From Aquimarina atlantica (GTDB lineage Bacteria; Bacteroidota; Bacteroidia; Flavobacteriales; Flavobacteriaceae), in the NCBI RefSeq assembly GCF_000626715.1, contig NZ_AQRA01000005.1, forward strand, positions 248,001-312,000: a stretch of 64,000 bases of DNA. Direction: 5' to 3'. Shown here piece by piece: positions 56,168 to 64,000 of this stretch (the first letter of the stretch is position 1; each line of letters opens with the position of its first letter). Under the pieces are notes generated by a model. The model was not told the origin of the DNA, ran no database searches, and saw only the letters and a list, made by a program, of their open reading frames with translations. Both the position numbers and the translations under genes were made by a program.

Positions 56168-57637
56168 CTATAAATCTGTTCTAAATTGTAATGGTGGTAT
56201 TGCCGAAAGGCAAGAAGTATCTATTTGTTGTAATGGATCACTCAAAAAATCCCTCATTAGTTCTAAAGAACACTTTCTTATTACAACTCCGTGACCTGTA
56301 AATGGCACTATATAGGATTGCGCATTTGATAATCCTGCAGCAGCACGATTAGCTTCATCTATATTGGTAAGAGGATCTAATGCTCCAGTAAGTATTAGAG
56401 TAGGTTTATCACTTATTACTGATTGAACAAGATTTTGATCAATTGGTGAAATAGGCCAAACCTTGTTTCGGCATGCAGTTATAAATTCAGGAGTCAATAA
56501 TTCCCATAGTCCATTAGCCCAGGTTGGAAGTGTTTCTTGTGCCCCCTGTTCGTATTTACTATAGTGCACTTCACCACAGTAAATCGAGAAGTGTAGCCCT
56601 ACAGAATCTTCCGATCCTTCAAAACCTTGTGTTTGAGGAAATGTTGGGGGAGTGATATCACAAATACGTAATAAAGCATTTTTATCTTGTCTGTTGATGG
56701 CATCTATTAATGCTGGTGCTCTGTCCATAGTATAAATTTCTTTTAAACATCCGATTACTATTTGTAAGAAAATTTTATTATCAATACTAGTCACTTTCAG
56801 ACACTCTTTCAATTCATCAGAATTGATTTCAAAAGGTGTATTAGAAACCGTTTTTAGAACATTTAAAAAGGTTTGTTTCAAGTCTCCGAAGCGTTTTTTG
56901 CAATTGAAATCACTCTCACACTTCTTAAACATTGCATCAATAGCTTTAATACTACTAAAAGTGTCACTATATGCAACATCAGTATTGGGAGCTGTTGGAG
57001 AATCTAATATCACAGATCGGGTACCTTCGGGATCCTGCCGCATAATATACATGCCTAATGTAGTTCCATAGCTTATTCCAAAAAGATTCCATTGGTCTAA
57101 ATTCAATCCTTTTCGAAGTTCCTGAAAATCACGTGCCGTATTTAAATTACTATATTGTTCAAGATCTATTCCTTCGCTTTTAAATTTGGAGTAACACGCT
57201 TTTAAGGCACTTAGATCTGTTGACGCACAAGAAAGGTCAGTACTTGTCCCTGGGGTTCCTCTAGGAGCCATAAAAATAAGATCGCGATCTTCTCTCAATT
57301 CAGTAAATGTAGTAAATTCCCCGATCACAGGTATAGGAGTAGCGCCTGGACCGCCTTCAAGATATACTATAGGATCTGATTTGGGTGTTTGCGATAAACT
57401 GGGTATTATAACAACAGGTAGAGTAATACGTCTACCTTGTGGTTTGTTGTAATCTTCTAAAACTGTGAGTTCTCCACATCGTAGATTAACACCTGAAACA
57501 GAATATTTACAATCCTTAGTTATATAGCCTAGTTTAGGAACATCAGGAGTGGGAGTTTCGTCGTTGTCACAAGAAGTAATTGATAAAAAAAGTAGTGCCA
57601 GTAAAATGTTTACGAAGTTATTCTTAATTAATTTCAT
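56168..57637 (-). CDS. Alpha/beta hydrolase lipoprotein with TAP-like C-terminus
   Basis: 489 residues. The lipoprotein signal ends LSITSC (Cys23). The alpha/beta hydrolase fold has the oxyanion region YLEGGPGATP, the nucleophile elbow GISYGTTLG (Ser about 190), a Cys-containing lid, and the TAP-type C-terminal segment TGALDPLTN with the catalytic His in FTGHGVV. Related proteins are tripeptidyl or prolyl aminopeptidases and esterases; the substrate is unknown. The mature protein is envelope-anchored. It is a single-gene unit with a hairpin terminator downstream. Confidence 0.85.
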   Translation of the reverse strand: MKLIKNNFVNILLALLFLSITSCDNDETPTPDVPKLGYITKDCKYSVSGVNLRCGELTVLEDYNKPQGRRITLPVVIIPSLSQTPKSDPIVYLEGGPGATPIPVIGEFTTFTELREDRDLIFMAPRGTPGTSTDLSCASTDLSALKACYSKFKSEGIDLEQYSNLNTARDFQELRKGLNLDQWNLFGISYGTTLGMYIMRQDPEGTRSVILDSPTAPNTDVAYSDTFSSIKAIDAMFKKCESDFNCKKRFGDLKQTFLNVLKTVSNTPFEINSDELKECLKVTSIDNKIFLQIVIGCLKEIYTMDRAPALIDAINRQDKNALLRICDITPPTFPQTQGFEGSEDSVGLHFSIYCGEVHYSKYEQGAQETLPTWANGLWELLTPEFITACRNKVWPISPIDQNLVQSVISDKPTLILTGALDPLTNIDEANRAAAGLSNAQSYIVPFTGHGVVIRKCSLELMRDFLSDPLQQIDTSCLSAIPPLQFRTDL

Positions 57638-58243
57638 TTGTGTGATTTTAAGGTTTAGACATTTTTGTTTGCTTTTATATTATCATTAGTAATTCAAAAA
57701 AGAAAGATCGTATATGCGGTGTTTTTTTCGATTTTCAATAGATACATTTAGTATGAAAAATTTCATTATATATTTCATGGGTTTTAAGTATTTGACTATA
57801 AGACGTATACCGAATAGTTCAACCCTATAAAAACATAAATATTTGTGATCAATAGCTTCTGGTTCTTCGTTATTTTATGGATCAATTACGGTTAATCTTT
57901 CTTTGATATGCTAAATGCTTTTTTGGCTTTGAAAAATTCCTTTGAAGTATTGGAATTTGATTGTAGGCTGTTTGTGTAGAAGTAATTGTATTGATTTTGT
58001 GTCTATTTTTTTGGAGGAGTCGTCTTTGTTAACAGATAAGATAACAGAGTTTTTAGGAAGTCAATGTAAAGGATCAAAAGAAACCTATTTGAAATTATAA
58101 AGATTATATTCTAAATTCAATTCATATAGGTATCACTTTTACTAATGCTCCTTTCTAATCTGCCAGTAGTAATCAAATCAAAACATTTATAGTATTGCTA
58201 AAATAAAAAGTCTAATTTTGCACAAAATTTAGAAAAGATAGCA
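57638..58243. other. Gene-free stretch with the der promoter
   Basis: About 600 bases between divergent genes with no credible ORF. A TAATTTTG box at 58213-58220 (+) lies 23 bases before the der ATG, with a TTG 15 bases upstream (58195-58197); this is a good candidate promoter for der. Nothing else is recognised. Confidence 0.6.
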
Positions 58244-59551
58244 ATGAGTGGTATAGTGGCAATTGTAGGAAGACCTAATGTTGGAAAGTCAACATTCTTT
58301 AATCGGTTAATTCAAAGAAGAGAGGCTATTGTAGATGCTGTTAGCGGGGTAACCCGTGATAGACATTATGGAAAGAGTGATTGGAATGGAGTAGAGTTCT
58401 CATTGATTGATACCGGTGGTTATGTTGTGGGGAGTGATGATGTTTTTGAAACCGAAATCGATAAGCAGGTAGAATTGGCTATCGATGAAGCTGATGCTAT
58501 TATTTTTATGGTTGATGTAGAATCAGGGATAACTGGGATGGACCAGGATGTCGCCAATCTACTTCGCAGGGTAGATAAGCCTGTTTTTTTGGTGGTGAAT
58601 AAGGTGGATAATGGACAGAGAGCTACAAATGCAGTAGAGTTCTATAATTTAGGTCTTGGTGAGTATTATACTATTGCCAGTATTAATGGAAGTGGTACAG
58701 GAGAACTTCTAGACGAATTGGTAAAAGTATTGCCTGAAAAAAATGAAGACGAATCTAGTGAGTTACCTCGATTTGCAGTTGTAGGAAGGCCTAATGCTGG
58801 TAAGTCTTCTTTTATTAATGCGTTAATAGGAGAAGATCGATATATTGTAACAGATATTGCTGGGACTACACGAGACGCAATCGATACCAAGTACAATCGT
58901 TTTGGGTTCGAGTTTAATCTGGTAGATACTGCAGGAATACGACGTAAATCTAAAGTAAAAGAAGACCTGGAGTTTTACTCTGTTATGCGATCTGTTCGAG
59001 CAATAGAACATAGTGATGTTTGTTTAATAGTTTTGGATGCAACCAGAGGTTTTGACGGACAAGTGCAAAATATTTTTTGGTTAGCCGAGCGCAACCGTAA
59101 AGGGATTGTAATCTTGGTTAATAAATGGGATCTTGTAGAAAATAAAGAAAGTAATACCTTAAAAGATTTTGAGAAATATATACGTAGAGAAATAGAACCG
59201 TTTACAGATGTTCCTATTGTATTTATTTCGGCTTTAACAAAGCAACGTATATTTAAAGCTATCGAAACTGCAGTAGAGGTATATAAAAACAGGTCTAAAA
59301 AAATTAAAACCAGCGAGCTTAATGATGTTTTATTACCAATAATTGAGCATAACCCGCCACCTGCCTATAAAGGTAAGTATGTGAAGATAAAGTATATCAC
59401 GCAATTACCAACACCACAACCGCAATTTGCATTTTTCTGTAATTTACCACAGTACATAAGGGATCCATACAAACGATTTCTCGAAAACCAGCTTCGTAGA
59501 GAGTTTGATTTTCATGGTGTACCAGTTTCGGTATATTTGAGAAAGAAGTAG
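58244..59551 (+). CDS. der: Ribosome-assembly GTPase Der
   Basis: 435 residues with two G domains. The first has GRPNVGKS (8-15), DTGG and NKVD; the second has GRPNAGKS (about 180-187), DTAG and NKWD. A KH-like C-terminal domain follows. Der (EngA) is required for 50S subunit maturation. Length is typical. The gene stands alone, and its 3' side opens onto the gene-poor junction of the accessory island. Confidence 0.95.
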   Translation: MSGIVAIVGRPNVGKSTFFNRLIQRREAIVDAVSGVTRDRHYGKSDWNGVEFSLIDTGGYVVGSDDVFETEIDKQVELAIDEADAIIFMVDVESGITGMDQDVANLLRRVDKPVFLVVNKVDNGQRATNAVEFYNLGLGEYYTIASINGSGTGELLDELVKVLPEKNEDESSELPRFAVVGRPNAGKSSFINALIGEDRYIVTDIAGTTRDAIDTKYNRFGFEFNLVDTAGIRRKSKVKEDLEFYSVMRSVRAIEHSDVCLIVLDATRGFDGQVQNIFWLAERNRKGIVILVNKWDLVENKESNTLKDFEKYIRREIEPFTDVPIVFISALTKQRIFKAIETAVEVYKNRSKKIKTSELNDVLLPIIEHNPPPAYKGKYVKIKYITQLPTPQPQFAFFCNLPQYIRDPYKRFLENQLRREFDFHGVPVSVYLRKK

Positions 59552-60031
59552 AGGTATACTAAATCATATTAGATTGGTATTATAAGGTTTGCAAAGGTTT
59601 CATTATCTATAACTCTTTTTAAAAAGTTACAATCTTTCACAGGATAGTTACGATAAAGCATATGGAGTATTTATTTTATCACTCTTACCGGTACTAGCGA
59701 CATACTATGCCCGATCGGGGATTTTTATAAAATCCTAAATTTCAGAAAAAAATCTAAAAAAAATACAGTCCTATCTATTTACAAGAACCTGTAAACATTG
59801 GGATAGCACTTTCATTTGTGTAATTGTGATTCTAAAATTGCTCCTTCTGCAAATAAGATGATAGCTTCCTAAAAGCATGTACGGTTTTCTTTCTTTTTAG
59901 AGTGTTTGGTAACTCCAATTTTATGGTGATTTTAGTGAACTTTTGATTAGAAACCAGAGAATAAAACCTATTAAGTTCAATAAAGTGGTTCATTTTTTAA
60001 GTTTATCAATTAACCCTTAAATGAACTAGTA
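59552..60031. other. Gene-free junction between der and the accessory island
   Basis: No ORF of note. An imperfect palindrome at about 59770-59806 contains a 6-bp stem (TTTACA/TGTAAA) with an outer CTATC/GATAG pairing; a short CCCGATCGGG palindrome is at about 59709-59718. Neither is a clear terminator. No direct repeats or attachment-site duplication were found by eye. Confidence 0.5.
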
Positions 60032-60172
60032 ATGTTGTTTGGATATGCTCCCTTTAGCATTCCTTCTCAAAATTTAATATGCGAAAGGCAGATTACAAAA
60101 AATACATCAAATCCAGACAAAGCATATTGTAAAAGCACAGAAAAACAGAAATGGAAATCTAAGGGAGATTAA
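60032..60172 (+). CDS. Possible 46-residue small protein
   Basis: An ATG at 60032 opens 46 codons ending at TAA 60170-60172. The peptide has a hydrophobic start (MLFGYAPFSIP), two Cys and a Lys-rich tail (KQKWKSKGD). A strong terminator-like hairpin begins 42 bases later, which supports a transcript ending here. No promoter or homologue is recognised, so this could equally be the end of a decayed gene or chance. Confidence 0.25.
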   Translation: MLFGYAPFSIPSQNLICERQITKNTSNPDKAYCKSTEKQKWKSKGD

Positions 60173-60213
60173 ATAAAATTTTCTATCTTAGAACCAACGT
60201 AAAAAAACTAATT

Positions 60214-60258
60214 ACCCCATATCTGAAGATTTCTTCGGGTATGGGGTGTTTTATTTTT
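60214..60258 (+). terminator. Intrinsic terminator before the accessory operon
   Basis: Arms ACCCCATA (60214-60221) and TATGGGGT (60240-60247) pair perfectly, with an inner GAAG/CTTC pair, and are followed by a T-rich tail. It ends 24 bases before the ATG at 60282, so the operon either has its promoter within this short gap or relies on read-through. Confidence 0.75.
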
Positions 60259-60281
60259 AAAGGAAATTAAAACATGATAAT

Positions 60282-60620
60282 ATGAACGATGAAATCACTT
60301 ATATGTCAAAGCTTTCAGATGATGAGCTATGGGCAGAATTAGGGGCTCTTGATGACAATAATATTATACCACCTCCATTTAAAATCCTAGTAAAAAGAGG
60401 TAAAGAGTGGTTTGAAAACAATAAATCTGAAATTAGGGAAATTGTATGTAATTCCGAAGAATTATCAAATTTCCGCAATATTTCTGATAATAATATTTAT
60501 AACGTTATCGCCAGTTTTGGTGGAATCTTCTCTCAAAATGTTTCTATTGCTGCTTTAGTTGTTTTGTTGAGTAGAATAGGTCTTGATAAGTTTTGTAAAA
60601 ATTATATAGATGAAGTTTAA
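60282..60620 (+). CDS. Small hypothetical protein with hydrophobic C-terminal segment
   Basis: 112 residues; Met8 is an alternative start. The first 60 residues are acidic and helical with a KRGKEWFENN segment. Residues about 75-105 contain a hydrophobic stretch (NVSIAALVVLLSRIGL) that could be a membrane or membrane-associating helix. No named family is recognised. The stop overlaps the start of the metallopeptidase gene by 11 bases, so the two are translationally coupled. In two-gene protease systems a small partner like this may be a target, inhibitor or effector; that is speculation. Confidence 0.7.
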   Translation: MNDEITYMSKLSDDELWAELGALDDNNIIPPPFKILVKRGKEWFENNKSEIREIVCNSEELSNFRNISDNNIYNVIASFGGIFSQNVSIAALVVLLSRIGLDKFCKNYIDEV

Positions 60621-61779
60621 AGAGTCTCCATTAAAATTTTGCAGAGATGTAAGATTTCATATACAGGTATTGAATTCATTATTAAAAGTTGATGATGATA
60701 ACTCAAACGATAATTCTGAAGCATGGTTAAAAGCACGCAATTTTTATCATAATATATCTAAAGAGCTATTTTATAATCAAGTAGCTCCAATCTATGATTT
60801 ATATTGTAAATCAATTGGAGAATCCCAACATAGAAACATAGGTCTTACCAAAGATGGTTGCTATATCACATTTGTAGGTAACGAACCTTATATTTTTTCA
60901 GGAGATATACTTGGAATTGCTAGGGTTACTAAAGGTATGAACCTAGATAGGTTTTCGATCAAAATAAATCTAGGAATGTTATACATCATTTCTGAAATTT
61001 CAATATTGATGGGCGCAGTAATATTGAACAAAACTAACTTTTCTGAATTAGCTAATTATATTAATAAAATGAAAGATTTTATAAAAGAGAATAGTGATTT
61101 AGAATACGAAAATGTAAACCAAACTAGCCCCGACATGAACATAGAATATGATAAAGGGAAAAGATATAGGACTATTAATACAGCTAGTATTATTGATGCG
61201 ATTGGGTTACATTTAGAAGGAAGTTGGAACGATGAAGATTTAAATTTCATCTCTTGTTTAAGAAATATAATCATTTCGTTTATTGTTGGTCATGAATTTG
61301 GTCATATAATGCTAAATACAGAAAATCTTCAAGGAGTATCTTTTAGAGAACAAGAGACTGCGGTTAAGTCTTTTATGAATGAAAACAATCTTCCTAATAT
61401 TAACAAATCTTTTCTAGAAGAATTTATTTGTGACTCTTTTGGTAGTAAACTAAGTCAATATTATGTTATGCATTATTATTTTGACAATGAGATTTCTCGG
61501 CTAGTGAATAAACTAAATATTTCTAATCACCTGAAAAATCATGTTCGTTTTGCTCCTGCTTCATCTAGTATATTACTATCCAGAATAGCTTCTAAATCAT
61601 TTCTTTTGAGTTTTTCTTTATTTACAGATAACCATATAAAAAGCACGATTCATCCTAATTTTTCTTTACGTTCAGAGTTTCTGAAATATGATATGTCCAA
61701 TGCCGGTATCCCTGATGATTTCATTAATGTAGGACAAGAAATAGATGAATTATGCCAAACATTAACCTTACGAAATTGA
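60610..61779 (+). CDS. HEXXH zinc metallopeptidase-like protein
   Basis: 389 residues, cytoplasmic by appearance. HEFGH (His228, Glu229, His232) is a zinc and catalytic motif on a predicted helix (IISFIVGHEFGHIML). EEFICD (about 270-275) downstream could give the third ligand, as in gluzincins. The N-terminal 200 residues match nothing I can name. The gene overlaps its upstream neighbour by 11 bases and the 67-residue gene downstream by 28. Activity is likely from the motif pair; substrate is unknown, and proteolysis of an operon partner is one possibility. Confidence 0.75.
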   Translation: MKFKESPLKFCRDVRFHIQVLNSLLKVDDDNSNDNSEAWLKARNFYHNISKELFYNQVAPIYDLYCKSIGESQHRNIGLTKDGCYITFVGNEPYIFSGDILGIARVTKGMNLDRFSIKINLGMLYIISEISILMGAVILNKTNFSELANYINKMKDFIKENSDLEYENVNQTSPDMNIEYDKGKRYRTINTASIIDAIGLHLEGSWNDEDLNFISCLRNIIISFIVGHEFGHIMLNTENLQGVSFREQETAVKSFMNENNLPNINKSFLEEFICDSFGSKLSQYYVMHYYFDNEISRLVNKLNISNHLKNHVRFAPASSSILLSRIASKSFLLSFSLFTDNHIKSTIHPNFSLRSEFLKYDMSNAGIPDDFINVGQEIDELCQTLTLRN

Positions 61780-61955
61780 TAGAAATAATTAATTCTGGTA
61801 ACATAAAAAGACAAGAAATTACAGTTGATACAGATAATATCGCTAAAATGGTTTCTGAACCTAATAATTGTACCTTGATTACAATGACTGATGGTGAAAT
61901 GATGGTGGTGGCAGAATCAAGAACTGAAATTCGACGACTTTCAAGGGAACAATAA
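61752..61955 (+). CDS. Small FlbD-like protein
   Basis: 67 residues, starting inside the end of the metallopeptidase gene (28-base overlap, other frame). The C-terminal half (CTLITMTDGEMMVVAES followed by EIRRL) has the beta-hairpin pattern of the small FlbD family, in which a short strand-turn-strand module ends in VxES. FlbD itself is flagellar and flavobacteria have no flagella, so only the fold is suggested. The tight overlap suggests a real gene that works with the metallopeptidase. Confidence 0.6.
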   Translation: MPNINLTKLIEIINSGNIKRQEITVDTDNIAKMVSEPNNCTLITMTDGEMMVVAESRTEIRRLSREQ

Positions 61956-61957
61956 AC

Positions 61958-61977
61958 TTAAAGCTCGATAAAACGAT
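61958..61977 (+). repeat. Intergenic motif, copy A
   Basis: This 20-base motif, just after the stop at 61955, is matched by 62861-62881 between the caspase-like and PIN genes. Both end in the identical ATAAAACGAT, and the preceding bases differ at a few positions. It looks like part of a repeated intergenic module following different genes of the island. Function unknown. Confidence 0.45.
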
Positions 61978-62021
61978 AATGAAATATAATGGAAGTATGC
62001 TTGCTTATACTCATATAACAT

Positions 62022-62032
62022 TGTTAGTGACA
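62022..62032 (+). repeat. 11-bp inverted repeat, left arm, before the caspase-like gene
   Basis: The bases TGTTAGTGACA are the exact reverse complement of 62830-62840, which overlaps the stop of the caspase-like gene. The left arm ends 11 bases before the ATG at 62044. The two arms therefore bracket exactly one gene, as expected for an insertion unit or recombination cassette, though 11 bp can occur by chance. Confidence 0.45.
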
Positions 62033-62043
62033 ATTTAAAAAAA

Positions 62044-62838
62044 ATGATTGGTCATATAGGAACGATATTTATAATTGAAAGTTTAAAAAAAGGAGAACTT
62101 AAAACAGGCTCTGAGTTGTATAATGATACTCTTGAAAAGCATTATAAGTATTATCCTGACATAAAGGATAAATTAATTTTCAGATTATTTGTTGTGGAGA
62201 ACAGAAACGAATTCTTTGATTCTATTAATTACATTAAATATAATTGCAAAACTACCAAATTAGGAATATTGCTCCATTTAGAAATGCACGGTGGAAAAGA
62301 CGCTGGATTACAATTATCAAATGAAGAAATCATTCATTGGAAAGAATTGACAGATTATTTGACCTATATAAACCTCGAAGCCTGTAATAAGCTATACATC
62401 TGTATGGCTACTTGTTATGGGCGTTCCATTTATAATGCAATGGACTTAAAACAAACTAGTCCTTTTTGTGGTTATATTTCTGCCAGTAAACCTATCAAAC
62501 CGATAGAAATCCTTGATGATTATAGGATTATTTATGAAAATATACTAGAATCACATAATTTAATAATGGCCTTTGAAAAACTTGAATCTAAAAACAAAAG
62601 CTCTAGTTTTTTCTATAAAGATACCGATGCAGTTTTCAAAGAAGTTATGGAATTTACATTCGCACAAATCGAAAATAATGAAAATGCAAAAGAGGAATAT
62701 TTTAAAGGAGTATATGATCAGTTAAAAGAAAATGAAATTAATCGAACAGAAATTGAAATACAGGAAGTTTATGAAATTGTAAAAAAGGACTTTGAGAATT
62801 TATATTATCCAAAGTTTACATTAAAAAACTGTCACTAA
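62044..62838 (+). CDS. Caspase/CHAT-like cysteine protease
   Basis: 264 residues, no signal peptide. The predicted dyad is His82 in LEMHGGKDAG, at the end of a hydrophobic strand (LGILLHLE), and Cys124 in LYICMATCYGRSI, also at a strand end. Their spacing and surroundings fit the caspase-haemoglobinase (CHAT) fold. A helical C-terminal part of about 100 residues follows with no recognised domain. Bacterial CHAT proteases act in programmed-death and antiphage systems by cleaving a partner protein. No gasdermin gene is visible in the window. It lies 88 bases after the 67-residue gene and is bracketed by an inverted repeat. Confidence 0.7.
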   Translation: MIGHIGTIFIIESLKKGELKTGSELYNDTLEKHYKYYPDIKDKLIFRLFVVENRNEFFDSINYIKYNCKTTKLGILLHLEMHGGKDAGLQLSNEEIIHWKELTDYLTYINLEACNKLYICMATCYGRSIYNAMDLKQTSPFCGYISASKPIKPIEILDDYRIIYENILESHNLIMAFEKLESKNKSSSFFYKDTDAVFKEVMEFTFAQIENNENAKEEYFKGVYDQLKENEINRTEIEIQEVYEIVKKDFENLYYPKFTLKNCH

Positions 62839-62840
62839 CA
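62830..62840 (-). repeat. 11-bp inverted repeat, right arm
   Basis: The exact reverse complement of 62022-62032. It contains the TAA stop of the caspase-like gene. Followed after 20 bases by intergenic motif copy B (62861-62881). Together these suggest a unit boundary, not proven. Confidence 0.45.
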
Positions 62841-62860
62841 TTAGATTATAAAATGAAACA

Positions 62861-62881
62861 TTAAAAGTCCAATAAAACGAT
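62861..62881 (+). repeat. Intergenic motif, copy B
   Basis: Counterpart of 61958-61977, sharing the final ATAAAACGAT and most of the bases before it. It lies 22 bases after the caspase-like stop, and copy A lies 2 bases after the 67-residue gene stop. The same module behind two unrelated genes is typical of gene cassettes or of a repeated regulatory or terminator element. Confidence 0.45.
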
Positions 62882-62924
62882 TTTTATATGAGAAATAAAT
62901 TTGTTATAATAACTAGATAAAAGA

Positions 62925-63950
62925 ATGGATATAATCCTTGACACAAACATTTTCAGAAGCGATTTATTCTTCAATTCCAAGGACTTTGATATTTTGAGAG
63001 ATTATTTGCATAAAACAGACTCTCGTTTTGTTTTACCACAGATTATAATTGAAGAACTCACAGGACTTTACAAAAGAACTTTAGATGAAAATCAAAGAAA
63101 TTATAATAAAGCTCGCAAGAACTTAAACCAAGGTTTAAATTATGAATTGGTTGATGAATTGAATATTAATTGTGACGAAGAGGTTAAAAAATACATCGAT
63201 TTTGTTTACAATAAATTAGGACGAAAAGAAGAAAAGAATATACCTTACAAAAACGAATATTTACCAGAAATAGTAAAACGAGCTATAAACAAACAAAAAC
63301 CCTTTAAAGACGAAGATAAAGGCTTTAGAGATTCAATAATATGGCTTACTATTTTAGATTATTGCCAGGGATGTCACGAAAAACAAATCACATTTATAAG
63401 CAATAACCCAAAAGACTTTGGTGATATAAAAGACCCAACTGAATTACATTACAACCTAAAAAAGGAATGTCAAGATTTAGGAATAAGGGTAAATTACTTT
63501 CGAACTATTAAAGATTTTATAGAAAAACATTCTAAGAAAATTGATCTTTTTGATCATGATTGGATTACAGACAACCTTGATTTCGAATGGCTATCCGATG
63601 TAATTTGCGATGAAATAAATGATAGTAATAACTATAGCATAATATCTTGGTATGAGTATAAGAAAGAAAAAGAAAGTACAGGCAATTATAGAATTTTAAG
63701 AGCTATTCCTTATGATCAAGATGACCTCTTTATTTATGAAATGATAAATGGTTCGTTGATTATAAACTTTACTGTAAGTGCAGAAATTGAAACTGAATTT
63801 GAATATTATGAATATGATTATTACGGTTCCAAGGAATTTAGGAATGTTCATAACGAAACTACCTATTTGAGAGGAAAATTTCACATAGGATTGGTCTATC
63901 AAAATAATGAAATCAAAGAAATTGAATTATCTGATCATGAATTAATTTAA
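62925..63950 (+). CDS. PIN-domain (DUF4935-like) RNase-like protein
   Basis: 341 residues. The N-terminal PIN domain keeps the acidic residues: Asp6 in ILDTNIF, Glu43/Glu44 in IIEELTG, Asp136 in GFRDSIIW, and Asn160/Asp164 in FISNNPKDF. PIN domains are metal-dependent RNases, often toxins. An unusually large C-terminal part (about 215-341) is rich in beta strands and acidic residues and matches nothing I know; it may bind a partner or an inhibitor. No antitoxin-like small gene is adjacent. The gene is separated from the caspase-like gene by 86 bases that include intergenic motif copy B. Confidence 0.75.
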   Translation: MDIILDTNIFRSDLFFNSKDFDILRDYLHKTDSRFVLPQIIIEELTGLYKRTLDENQRNYNKARKNLNQGLNYELVDELNINCDEEVKKYIDFVYNKLGRKEEKNIPYKNEYLPEIVKRAINKQKPFKDEDKGFRDSIIWLTILDYCQGCHEKQITFISNNPKDFGDIKDPTELHYNLKKECQDLGIRVNYFRTIKDFIEKHSKKIDLFDHDWITDNLDFEWLSDVICDEINDSNNYSIISWYEYKKEKESTGNYRILRAIPYDQDDLFIYEMINGSLIINFTVSAEIETEFEYYEYDYYGSKEFRNVHNETTYLRGKFHIGLVYQNNEIKEIELSDHELI

Positions 63951-64000
63951 AAAATTTGATTATCAATAATCTAAGTTTAATAAATCTATTATATGTACGT

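Noticed and set aside
61752..61955. True flagellar FlbD
   Set aside because: There are no flagellar genes and the phylum lacks flagella; only the small fold pattern is similar.
62044..63950. Gasdermin-type system
   Set aside because: No gasdermin-like protein is present next to the caspase-like gene; the neighbours are a metalloprotease unit and a PIN protein.
1..64000. CRISPR arrays, rRNA, tRNA genes, insertion sequences
   Set aside because: No regularly spaced repeats, no rRNA-like stretch, no cloverleaf recognised in any intergenic gap, and no transposase-like protein. A tRNA scan would be needed to exclude tRNAs fully.

Overview
The window looks like a chromosomal segment of a marine-type member of the Flavobacteriaceae (Bacteroidota). 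The evidence is low GC, promoters with the TAnnTTTG -7 box, many Bacteroidota-type lipoproteins and beta-propeller/OmpA proteins, and a complete flexirubin-type (aryl polyene plus dialkylresorcinol) pigment cluster. The tyrosine ammonia-lyase in it closely resembles the Flavobacterium johnsoniae enzyme as I remember it. An Aquimarina-like genus is a guess only.

Left end (1-4867, minus strand): a tight operon encodes an H-NOX haem sensor, a PAS histidine kinase, a FIST/NosP-type protein and a second kinase cut by the window edge. A single-domain response regulator lies just upstream. It reads as a dual nitric-oxide (or related ligand) sensory module. Next come a CrtI/RetSat-like FAD oxidoreductase (+) and an unusual fusion of an XRE helix-turn-helix, membrane helices and a serine hydrolase (-), separated by a strong bidirectional terminator.

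Pigment cluster (8991-42883): about 33 minus-strand genes, mostly overlapping or a few bases apart, run from the tyrosine ammonia-lyase (39995-41530) down to a PaaK-like ligase (8991-10286). A halogenase-like flavoenzyme is divergent at 41642. TAL makes the coumarate starter and the ligase activates it. Ketosynthases, a chain-length factor, FabG, three hotdog proteins and two ACPs build the polyene. DarB and DarA make the dialkylresorcinol. LolA, an MMPL transporter, an ABC exporter, two LPS/phospholipid-type acyltransferase domains and lipoproteins probably move the product to the outer membrane. Two WG-repeat genes are separated by a copied TAL 3' end, and a hairpin-containing leader occurs twice inside the operon.

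Right-middle (42922-59551): a LytTR two-component pair, a secreted hypothetical protein, a cytoplasmic-looking muramidase, a TrmH-family RNA methylase, an AGCS amino-acid symporter, an OmpA/TPR/PD40 protein, Era, a choice-of-anchor lipoprotein, a TAP-type alpha/beta hydrolase and Der. Most of these are ordinary genes.

Right end (59552-64000): after a gene-poor stretch lies an accessory island. It has a small protein with a hydrophobic C-terminus, an HEXXH metallopeptidase, a 67-residue FlbD-like protein, a caspase/CHAT-like protease bracketed by an inverted repeat, and a PIN-domain RNase-like protein. I do not recognise it as a named system, and it is the best candidate here for an undescribed one, possibly conflict or defence related.
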